From NCBI GenBank assembly GCA_022376515.1, contig WTXI01000097.1:62001-126000 (forward strand): a stretch of 64,000 nt of DNA, read 5' to 3'. The translations under genes and the position numbers were made by a program. The notes beneath the pieces were generated by a model that was not told the origin of the DNA, did not search any database, and saw nothing but the letters and a program-made list of their open reading frames with translations. Positions 1 through 10,536 of this stretch are shown here, in pieces (the first letter of the stretch is position 1; each line of letters starts with the position of its first letter). The DNA is from Lactifluus volemus. Lineage: Eukaryota > Basidiomycota > Agaricomycetes > Russulales > Russulaceae.

Positions 1-574
1 CTGACAGGGGCATGGGCCGGTGCCCTCTGAGAGTTGTGCTCGACAGCAGTATCAAGATGCTCTAGCTCGTCATCCAGCATTCACGAATCACATGTATCAT
101 GCTAGGATGCGTCAGGTCTTGTAGGTCCTTCAGTTGATTTGGTCATAAATGAAATCAACTATCAGCTGACAGAGATCTGTAACGTCATAATGTTCACCAA
201 TGACCGTCTCAATTGTCTTTGTGTATTCCATCACCACCTCCTTCCCCATGGGCACTGTACATGACAGCGAGGTGTTTTCTCTCTTCGCCTCATATATTTT
301 CATGTTGAGATACCCAAAATGTAGGATCCAAGTACCGTAAGCTTGCCTGTATTAATGCTGCTGTCGTAGGGTCAGGTCAGAGGATAGCAAGCTGAGCCTC
401 GTAGATGTAATTGGCGGCAACTTCGCCCGCATGGTCTACTCTTAAAGCGGCTTCGAGAAGTCTCCGTTGAGGTGACGAGAGATTATCCGATGTGGAAGAC
501 TGACAAGTCTGATGATCTAGCAGGATCAAGATGAGCTGAGGACTCGGAGGGCATATCTCGACGAGTATGAACAA
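1..574 (-). pseudogene. coq7: COQ7-like demethoxyubiquinone hydroxylase, decayed, runs off left edge
   Basis: The minus strand encodes recognisable pieces of the mitochondrial di-iron monooxygenase that hydroxylates demethoxyubiquinone in ubiquinone synthesis. The pieces occur in the correct order: LRVDHAGEVAANYIYE near 440-400 (the first iron-ligand motif), DPTTAALIQ near 350, ERKHLAVMYS near 270, MGKEVVME and ETVIGEHYD near 250-190, and DDELEHLDTAVEHNSQ near 50, which continues past position 1. The gene looks dead. An in-frame TGA at about 377 follows AQLAIL. About twenty-five residues of the family's central segment (the RVRPTAL to GAGTA region) are missing at about 260. The frame then changes, and TGA and indels separate the last two blocks. 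COQ7 is normally a single-copy essential gene, so an intact copy elsewhere is expected. The 5' end is not clear; 574 is the start of the open frame, not a proven start codon. Confidence 0.8.
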
Positions 575-2702
575 ATGGATGTAAGTTAGGCGGGGTCGTG
601 AGCATGAACGCTGATTGATGTGTTAGACACTTTGTACGCATCATGACTGTACGTGAGAGAAACCAGCAGACTAGCGGATCCAGCCAGCGATTGTCGCAAG
701 TTGCAGTCGAGCGTGGCGCCGCTATAAACGTTTGTCCAAGTCCGAGTCGAAGCTACGTTTCAAAAAAATTTCAACAAGCGCCGTTGATTTCCGCGCTACT
801 CGTAAGTTATAAGGGGGGCACATATCAATTTGCCATTTCATTGGCTCTTGTCACTCATGCGGAGTATATATTTATATGTACGTACAGATAAGTTAGCTTG
901 TCTATCACATAGTCATAGAACTTTCCAGGTCTCGATTCCTACCTTGCCAGCTTTGAGCTTCAACTCGAAGCTTAAGGCCCACTCTCCAAACTTGAGATTT
1001 TGAGAAACCACCCGCCCGCGACACGACTGCCAACTGCAATTACTGTATATTCCCGTGTCAGACTTGGACTGCCCCCCAAACGGCCAGAGTAGACTTAACA
1101 AGGAAAGGTCTTACTAGTTTTGCGCAGTACTACATATTATTGTCCAGAGCACTCAACTGTGCGCATGTCTGCCATTTCTCGTGTTCAGGGAATACATATG
1201 CAACCTGCGTGGCTGCGCGGACCCAGTTAGAGGGGATAAACGGTCTCCAAATCAGCATCTATATTCCGGAATGTAACTGGGTCAAGGAGAGGTGGGGAGG
1301 GCGGTAGGGTCATGAACGACAGTACCCAGTGCTAGTCCGACTCTCCATGAAACTACGTAGCGATCTCATGACTTTGTTTTTGTTTACTTCCCTGGCCGGT
1401 TGAGAAAAAAAGAGCAGAGAAATGGAAAAAAGGTATAGAATCACTGAGACAACGTGGCTGAACAGACCGTGGTGAGAAAGCCGGGGGTGGCAATTCCGGA
1501 GAGGGAGAAAGGCAGTTAGTAAGGCAAGCGAATGATACTGTAAAGAGTAAAGAGGGTCTAAAAGAGAAGACAGTGTAAGAAGAAGTAGAAGGGAGCGATC
1601 CTGTGATCTATCTCGGATATCAAACTTCCTTTAATGGTGAAGAACCACCGCAGCTTCCTTCCCTAAAATCTGGCTACTTTCAAATCTCCGGTTTCGGTTC
1701 TCTGTAGTGGCGTTATGGTCTGTGGCGGTGTGTGGGCGGTCGCCGAGTGGTGACGCGAAGACATTTCTCTGCCTTCTCTTTCTTGTCGTCACGTTGTATA
1801 GATCGAGATCCATCGCTTCCGCCTTTCCAGTAGACCCCTTAATGGTCCTCCAACTTATCTCCATCGCTCGAAATGGGCAACATCAAAAACATGGCGATCG
1901 TGCCCAGTCGGGTCATTGATCCGATGGTCGTGCGGTGGGACGCAACTCGCTTCCTACCAGTGCGAGGCAGCAGATAGTGGAACTCATAGACGGCAAGAGT
2001 GGCAGTGACCTTCGTCAGTTCTTTGTCTCGTCTGACGAAACAAATTCGCATTGCGCAAACCCAAAGCAGGTCGGACGTAAGTTCCTTCTGACCTCGGCTA
2101 GAAGTTGTTCACTGATTCTCATTACCGATCACTAAAGCACGACCTTTCCTCACGTACTCAGGCCTCAGGACCTTCTTCACAGATCCCCCAATCACCTTCC
2201 TGCGGACCCTCAATTATTTCTCTCCAGAACGTCGAACTTCGAATGTGGTCGAGAATAACCCTGCCAGTGGCTAGTCTCATTTCCAGCCGGTCACCTGTCC
2301 CATGGCTCCTTCTAAGGCGCCAAGCCAGCCAACCTCAACATTCCTGGATTGGGATACCATAATACTTTTACTTACGTATACGCGATGAAGAGAGGGTGTG
2401 CATTTAACTTTGGTGACCCTTGCTGATTGTTGTTTTCAGGACAAGATGCTGACGCTATTTTCCAGCGCTGGTGAATAGTAAGAACCCCGCATCGCCCCTG
2501 ATCATTCTCACCAATGGAATTTTGGCCGTCACAAACACTAACCTTCCCCGTCATGATTCTTACTAGTCCCACAGTTTGGCGGTAGAAACGTGCAATGGCA
2601 CCCCGGTGGGTGCCAGTGGGATTCAAAGTGTTATAAAATCTAATCTACGGCGCTGACACCCATCGCATGATCCTAGACCCCTGCTGCGCACTACAGAAAA
2701 AT
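575..2702. other. gene-free stretch
   Basis: Only short open frames occur here (all under about 90 codons). None shows a protein family pattern, a chain of introns in phase, or a low-complexity signature typical of a real gene. I see no tRNA, no terminal repeats and no transposase-like motif. The stretch probably holds the flank of the decayed COQ7 copy and the upstream region of the zinc-finger gene. Confidence 0.4.
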
Positions 2703-3677
2703 ATGGACGACTTCCTCAGTCAGCAAGCTAGCCTTAATCCTGTGAGCTTCCTTGTTGGGCAAATCCTGCTGTGTAATGACCATTGCACAGGCTGGCCTGT
2801 ATCGCTCTCCAGATGATGGCCTGTCCCTCATTCCAGCTGGGCCTTACGGGCCCGGTGAACTGGAAAGCAATGATGAATTAGGTTTATTATCGAGTTCCAA
2901 CCCTACTCCCCCTTTGCACCATCCAGGCATTACAGAGCCTCAGGACTCGGAGGTGAGATATTATCCTTTCATTCATCTCGTGTTGACGTAGTGAATGCGT
3001 TACAGGAATACCCATGTTTGCATGACCCGCATCGTGTCTACATGTGTCCCCCCCTCTTCAAAGTGGGGGCCTTTCACACTGAACCATACCAGAGGGCCTC
3101 TTCTTCATATGCTTTTGATGATAATGGATCCTTGACGGAGTCGATACGTGAGCAGCATGCGTCATGCTCAAGAGACAGTTTCTTCTTTCTGACTGACCTT
3201 ACTAGGTGTCGGACAAGGCATATCGGCGCTTGGATTTCGGTCACAGCGGGAGTCGCACCGCGCTCGCCATCTTCAGAGCCATCAGGGCATTTGGGGGGGC
3301 AACACCCCCAGCAGGAAGCTGGCACACCCTGCCCAAGTAGCTGCGATTTATTTCAACCGAGATTATGGCCCCACGACTCTGCTAGGAGAGCAAAGTGAGT
3401 CCTGTCAGTCTCAATCGACGGCTCAAGCTCACCAACTCACTCGATGGAACCCCCCATTACACTGAACAACGATGCGGAAATGGGGAAAGACTCAAAGCCG
3501 TCGTGCCCCACTTGTGGAAAGAAACTCCACGCAATGAAAGCTGTCAATCGCCATTGGGATGATCTTCATTCTATCCCACAAAAATGTCCTTATCTTAATT
3601 GTAACGGTATGCTCACTGGGAAGCGCAAACTCAAAGGTCATCTCTATCGACATCACAACGGAGTTTCTCCCCCCTGA
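2703..3677 (+). CDS. small C2H2 zinc-finger protein, exon chain incomplete
   Basis: The first exons join well: 2703-2741, 2791-2952, 3006-3147 and from 3206, with GT-AG introns of 49, 53 and 58 bp and phases that agree; the third intron carries a CTGAC branch site. They encode an acidic, Pro/Ser-rich leader starting MDDFLSQQASLNP. The zinc-finger part lies at 3444-3677 and has two fingers: CPTC with H-x4-H (HWDDLH), then CPYLNC with GHLYRHH, ending NGVSPP. Such fingers usually bind DNA. The frame reached through exon 4 does not enter the finger frame: it reads on to a TGA near 3463, and only an implausible 14-bp intron would join them. Either an exon junction is missed, a base has been lost, or 3444-3677 is a separate short gene with its own ATG. 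The finger segment is solid; the full model is not. Confidence 0.5.
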
Positions 3678-5962
3678 TAATGCGTTCTGGAACTTGGAAA
3701 GATGGGGCAGCGGGCTTCGATGATCGTTTATGATCCCTTTGCTGCCGCTTCGTTCTGAGTCCCAGTCCGCATCCACTTTCCTCCCAACATCAAATTCGCC
3801 ACGCGCGATTGTAGTCCGCGTGGTGGTGAGTGAGAAGTGCAAGTGTACCCTTGGTGGGGTTTCAGCGTCACCACGCAAGCTCGCAGAATGTCTGGGCGGC
3901 CATCGTTGTTGTCATCGATGGCAGTTCCCATTTCGTTATCCGTTTCTTGATCGAGTTGCGATCCTACTATGAGTTTGTGTGACTGAGGTATTCTTGGTCT
4001 TTCGGTCGTCTGCCTGTGCAGCCACCCGAACACAACAGTCACGCTGCTTTATTTGCCTTTCTTAGAGATAGGTTTCCTTTGTTATGGGTGGCACTTCCAG
4101 AGCGGAGCCAGCGCGACAGCGCAGGCCCGGGGTTCAATTGGTTTTGGTATTGTTTGTCCCAGTATTGCCGTCATATAGAATCTCGACTTTACGTGAAAAA
4201 CCTCTGATTGTCTGTTTTCTACTACTATATGAAGTACTTTGGCCTCGAATACAACATTGACCCGTATTCGTGAAAATTTAATTTTCGCCGTGTGTGCTAA
4301 TCTGTATGATTTGTGTCTGACATGCATGTGTTGAGTTCATTCTCCCTAACTGCTGACAACTCCTTTGGTAGAGTCGCTTTGATGAGAGGCCTACAAGCCA
4401 CCCGGGGGTTCCCATTAGCTTTTTAATGTGTCCACATAGTTGACTAGACTCGTGCAGAAATAGAGTGATAACAGAAAGTAAGGTGACGCAAGATGGATCA
4501 CGAAATGACGCGACTGAAGCTGGAATTGTTGATGCAATCGAAGCAGGTAAATTCACAAGGTTAATTGATACCCGCGTGGTTTACAAGGTCCCGATCCGCG
4601 CGGCAATTTTGCAATGGACCTCATAAACGAACACATGAACAAAGGAGTACTGTCCCTCTCAGCTGGAGTCATTTTACGGTAAGAGAGAGTTCTGGGAGTC
4701 ATTAGTATTTTTATCCTGAGTAAGATGGGGAGGCGACGCTGAATCGCAACAGGCTACAGCGGAAATTTAGGCGAGCTCGCGGCGAGTGACGACCCATTTG
4801 AAATGATCTACGTTTCCACAGTTAGCCTGTCTTGATGAGATCTAGATGATCACGATACTGACTAACACATGAAGGAAATACCCTGTAATGAACCTTGTAA
4901 GGTACGTTCATTCGACTTGAAATTCGTTAACCCATACAGTGACCTTCTTTTTCAAACCCGATAGCAGTAACAGGACAATCGGGACCATCTATCCCCAACC
5001 TAGCCTCCGTTCGTGCTGCCAAATGCAATTGATATCAGGTCATAGTGCAAATGCTCACTATTTTGAGAGTTGACCAGGGTTCTACGACCCAGATCTCAGC
5101 TACTAGTATCAAACCAAAAGGTCTGTCCTTGACCCCGAAGGCTCCAAAGGAATGTGAAGAAACGGCCACAACTTGAAGAAATCGCGAGCTTTGGTTAATG
5201 ATCCCGAACGTGCGAATGTATATTATCCGATTACCGCGGTGGCTAGCGTAAAAAATTCAGCTCTGTCTCTACAACGGAGAGAGGAACCCACAATTGATAT
5301 AAGGGTTTACACGATGTGAACGTTACTCCGAGTCGGCTTTGCTAGGGGTAAGGGCCAACTGAATCACGTGACGGACAAACAGGAACATAGTTACCACTAT
5401 ACCTATCGATGTACTCTCACCCGGTTCTCTTTCGGTACCATACTGTACCATGTGACGATTCCTGTCAATTTCCTGAAAGTAGCTTTGTGACCAGTCGGCC
5501 CCATAATTGAGATATCTTGTGCCATCGAAGAGGGCATGTCGTTGGGTATAAGTCAACATTGCGAGGTTGCCAGTGCAGCAATACTACTGTACAGATATAC
5601 AACCAGCACTGGAAATCCTCACTAGTCACTAATGGGGTGCGGGTAATACACGGAGTAGATAGACTCATATGTACTATCCCCGCTCCCCCTCCGTGAATGA
5701 TGTCCATAGCACTTTTAAGGCCCTCCGCTCGGAATCCCCCGAGTATACAAACCTCCATCAATTGAGTGTGTGAGTAGGCGATCCGAGCTGTGATTTGTTC
5801 AGAGTCACCTTTTTATACTAACTTACAATGAGGAGATAGCAGTGATCCCGGCGATGAGCGGGCGCCGGCGCTATTAGCCTTTCTCGCGCTTGTCAAGTCG
5901 GTGCTGTTTGACTCCCCACTAAATCCACTTTATCACTACGCCCCTCATTCCCCTTCCCTTAC
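3678..5962. other. gene-free stretch with one weak minus-strand ORF pair
   Basis: Nothing here can be assigned to a family. On the minus strand, two overlapping open frames at 5323-5559 (MLTYTQRHALFDGT, with a hydrophobic C-terminal stretch) and 5465-5761 (MMEVCILGGFRAEGL) look somewhat protein-like and could be two exons of one short gene. I could not find splice sites that join them in phase. The last few hundred bases should hold the promoter of the downstream pseudokinase-RasGEF gene. Confidence 0.3.
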
Positions 5963-8900
5963 ATGGCCAATATCGTCCCTGCCGCTGGAATTTTCGAGGG
6001 TTCAACTCTAAGTTCGCCACTACATATCTCGACCTGGATCATCTCTGACCGCCTTCGAAACTAGTCGTTAAATTGTATCATGCTGCCAAGACCATCAAAG
6101 TCCATAAGGTAATATGATTTTTCATCCTTTATATCCGTTTCGCTGCTAAATGATGGACCAGGAGCGCCTTTCAGGGCTCGCCCGTCAATGCGATGCCTTG
6201 CTCAGCACAGTAAGGGAACACTCATCGCGGCTAATTGGGACAGCTGCAGCCACAGAAGCCGATGAAATCGAGAGGTGCGCATAACACTCTTGCTGACCAG
6301 CTTTGGGACACGTTGTTCATGCACTATCACAGATCAATCGAACGTATTTCTAGACGAGTATCGGAATGGGCGAGTTACGACGGCAAATTAGCTTTCTTTA
6401 AACAGCACGAGATTCAAATTGGTATCGAGGAGTGTTATCGTGAACTCACAACATGCTCGGACAGGTTTACGGTACGTGAAGCCTTTACCTCATACTGAAG
6501 TGTCACAGTTTCATTCTTTCCAGATGGCAATGGCCGTACTGGCCCATAGTGACAATCGAGTTAGAGAGAAACACCGACAACGTGATTTTGCACAACTATA
6601 CGACTTGATGGTCAGATTGTTAGAAGAAGTACAGACAAATAGTCGCAGCATGCCACCAGCAGTGCAAGAGTTGACCGAGCCGCTCACTCTCCAGGTAGGT
6701 CTGACACAGGTTCCTTGTGTGCGTGCGGGACTGAGTTCATCGTACAGCAGGAGGAGGTCGTGACAACCGATACCCACCAAACATCACCTCAGTCAACGAT
6801 TCCTCCGCGGCCCAAACCAAGAGATTGTAAGTTGTGATGTCCTGCTCACAAGTGGTCACTCACACCCTTGTACATTCTAGTGACAGGAAAAGTTTCCATA
6901 ATCAGCCAGCTACCGGATATTAAAGGATCCCTTTTGGACTTCTATCTTGGCGAATGGGAAAGTGATGAAGAGCAAGTACGTATATCCCTATCCAGAGGTC
7001 CAACTGAACCTCATTTGCGTTCAGGCCACACTTGGTTGCCCGAAAGACCAGTCGCCAGCTTCTCAAATGGCAAGTTCAACTATACTATGATGTTGTCACG
7101 ACTTGATCGCTATTCCAACAGCACTTTAAGGAGTGGGTCGAAGCTTGTGTTGGCCTTCACCATCGGCACCTTCTCGGCATCTCTGGACATGTCACCATAG
7201 GAGATTCCATTTATTCAGTACGTCCGACCCCACACTGGTGATGGTTCTTTCCAGACGTTTGGAATTACAGGTTAGCCCATGGATGAGAAATGGGAATATC
7301 CGAGACTACATTAAGATAAATCCGAATGTGGACCGATTGCGTCTTCTTAGCGAGGTTGTTTCTGGTGTGTACACTGTTCCCAGTGGGATGTCAGCAACCA
7401 TAGATATATTGATAAACGCCAGCTTTGGAATACCTTCACGAAAACGAGATCATCCACGGTGACATATGTGGGGTAAGCCACCATCTTGTCGGCTTGGCTG
7501 CATCATCCGATCAATTTCTTCTCCAGAAAAACGTTTTAATCAATGGGGACGGCAAAGCATTTGTTTGTGGGTTCAATCTATCTGGATATCTGAAAGTACG
7601 TGGATCATCTGGCGTTGTCATTTATGCGTTACGTTGAGATGTAACATTTCAAGCCGTCCTTTGATATAGCCCGTGCTCGTTGGTTTTCTCCAGAAAGGAT
7701 GACGCCTCAAGGTTTTAATCCTCCAACCGAGAAAGGGGACGTCTGGTCTTTTGGGTCACTTGGTATCGAGGTGTTTACAGGGCAAGACCCGTATAGCTCC
7801 CACCAAGATTTCTATGTACCTGTTCTGTTGAATGGGGGGACACCACCTGCCGACCGCGGATCCACGACAGTTGATATCAGCTCAAATATGTGGGACCTTC
7901 TGGAGTCTTGCTGGCAAACCGACCCAAAAAAGCGCCCTTCGATGTCTGATATTCAGTTGGCGATACGTGAGATGCTTCCTCGGCGTGTTGGTGAGTGGCT
8001 TTGCCTCTGTCTAGCTTGAACGTATCCTTATATCGTCATGCAGATCGCTCTCTCACTGTTGGAGATTTGGACCCTGCTCCGGTAATTGATAGTCCACCGA
8101 TCCATCCTAGTCCATCGAGGCACGCCAGCGACAGCTCGTCTCCACCGACACCCCCTGTGATAGAGGTGCTGCGACCTAGCTCGCAACGCTCTTCTAAACC
8201 AGGTGATCGTCCCACCGATATAAGAATCCCAGCTCCACACAGAGTCAGCATTTCTTCATCATTAGCATCCACGAGGCTAGCAACTCTCATGGAGGAATAT
8301 CGTGGAGACGTTAGGGCACCCTTGTCTTCTCCCCTTGATTCACCGGAAATCGATGGAAGTCCTAGGTCGACGCTTACTCACTCTCCTACTAACAGCTTAT
8401 CCTCCCTCCCTGAGCCGCAACGCCAAATGTCCGGCCATTCTTCATTGAATACTGTAGGCACTGGTGAATCGGACACACATTCAAAGAAGTCATCGAAGCG
8501 GTGGGCATTCCCTATTAAGAGAGCTCTGACAACACCATCTGGTGCACCTGACCCACAACCGCGGAGAAGCGCTTCGACCTCCAGAGAATCTATCAAACCC
8601 CCAGAACGCCCGTCGAAAACTCGAACAATGCCAGTCAAAGCTACCTCGCTTGTCCTCTTACCGCAACCTCGTAAATGGGTCCCTGTGAGTCCTAAGGTCG
8701 TCCAATTCATGGAGAAGGCCGCGAACGACGCCGAGTGTATAATCCGACCCGCAAGAGATGGGAGCGTGTCAGCTGGCAATCTTGAAGGCCTCGTATTCCG
8801 CGCCATCACCGTCACCGCCGATTCATCTAGGGACGACGACTTCAAATCTACATTTTTGACAATCTATCAACTATTTGCGACCAGCGACCGCCTTTTCGAG

Positions 8901-10246
8901 ATTCTGAAAAGACGGTTTGAGTCTACCAGTCTGGATTCCGCTCAGATGAGTACCCGGTACCTGTAAGTGGACAACGCACTTCTCAGCACACAAGCTCATA
9001 TATTTTTCAGCATCTTACTGTTTATTGAGCGTTGGCTCAGGAAGGGGTTTGAGGATCCAGATCTCAGTTGTTCATCGAAAATCAAAGAATTCGTCCGTGC
9101 CATCTCGGGCTCGGAGTCGTCGCCCGAAAGCGAAAGAATGGAAGCAAAAGCTAATGAAATAGGAAGACTGGTCGATGACCCCGAATACGTAGGTTGTAGC
9201 AGAATCAATCCTCGCAATAAACTAAGTGGATTTTCAGGTTTGTCTCCGCAAGCCAGATCCTCCTCCACGACTGCGACTTGATCCTGCTCGACGACCCTCT
9301 GACACGAAGCCGTCTGATGTAGCGGCTGCTCTAACTTTGATAGAAGGCAAACGGTTCAAGAACATCACTTATTGGGATTACATAAACTACATTCTTCTGG
9401 GACCACCCGAGAAAGCGGGCCGGATAGAGGTATTCAACGCTGTCCATGATCTGGTCACGAACTGGGTGAAGAGAACCATCTTGGAGTGAGGATGCTGTTC
9501 GTTAGCTTTAAACTGGAAAACGAACGCTTATCCCTTTTTATGACAGCCTTGACCACTTGGATGAGAGAATGGAGAAATATGAGGAATGGGTCGATACAGC
9601 TCAGGTTGGACGTCTTGATACCCATACGTATGATAAAAGGATTGACACCAGTACAAGGAATGCCGCGAGTTGAACAACTTCTCCTCGGCGTCGGCAATTG
9701 TGGTCGCCCTTACATCGCCAACAATCACACGGTTGGTCCTTACGTGTGAGAGCAAGAGGGGACAAGTACAGAATCTTTGCAAAGATCTCACGAGTGGTGC
9801 TTACCAAAGCACGCTGCGACAATTGGAGACGAACGACCTCCTTCCCTGGCTGGGTCAGTTGTCGATTCTGTCTCCAACCTTGCTACCGCCTCGAGCTGAC
9901 CTTCGCAGACTCCCACCTCACCACCCTGAACTCGACCTTTGCTCACTCCGATCCGATCTATCAGGTGGATGGGCGTCCTTTAATCGACTTTAAGCAATGC
10001 AGCGAAGTCGCGGAGCAGATCGATTCCCTGGTACAGTTCTCACCCACTCACAACGTCAAACTGCGAAAGGGTGGTGTGTTGGACTTTGTAGAGCTCAGTC
10101 TCAGGGAGAGTATCTGCAAGGATGCCCAGGTCCAGGTGAGAGAGACTCGCAGCACTGAATTGGGTGGGCAAGAGAAGGTGATGGTCGAACATCGAGCGAG
10201 GATGCGGGCACTCGGAATTCCGTGGTCGCCGCAAAGACGGAAATGA
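5963..10246 (+). CDS. helical-bundle / pseudokinase / RasGEF fusion protein, upstream paralogue (A)
   Basis: Nineteen exons in phase give 1,101 residues: 5963-5999, 6065-6108, 6162-6274, 6333-6471, 6524-6694, 6748-6826, 6881-6975, 7025-7069, 7122-7217, 7271-7364, 7423-7472, 7527-7595, 7654-7990, 8044-8962, 9011-9188, 9238-9485, 9547-9604, 9658-9853, 9909-10246. Residues 1-170 are a helical segment resembling the adaptor/MLKL-type N-terminal bundle common in Agaricomycete TKL proteins. Residues about 195-455 have a TKL kinase fold, but VAIK reads ATLG, the HRD loop reads HGDICGKNVL (catalytic Lys lost) and DFG reads CGF, so phosphotransfer is unlikely. Residues 457-690 are Ser/Pro/Thr-rich. 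RasGEF_N (RDDDFKSTFLTIYQLF) and a RasGEF catalytic domain (ECRELNNFSSASAIVVAL) follow, suggesting nucleotide exchange on a Ras GTPase. The intron at 7070-7121 starts with GC. A tandem paralogue begins 290 bp downstream. The cellular role is unknown. Confidence 0.85.
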
Positions 10247-10536
10247 ACCAAAAGAGCGCGGGTTGATCTGATTTGGGTTATTGGTATTTAACTGTGTGGC
10301 TATCGCGTCTTTTGGTTTTAGTTTTATTTGGTGGATTCATCTAGTAGTGTAGTATCATGATCATGGATATATCATATCATATCAATCATGGGCAATGTTG
10401 CGGCGTGGTACGCCCACTTACTTTGTCAGATGTCCCTGGGCGCTCATCAAGAGCATGATGATATCCACGCGTCTAGACCAGCCCATCAAAAACCTCTCCC
10501 TCTTCCCCAGGTCTTGCCCTTTACCTCTTTGTCCTC

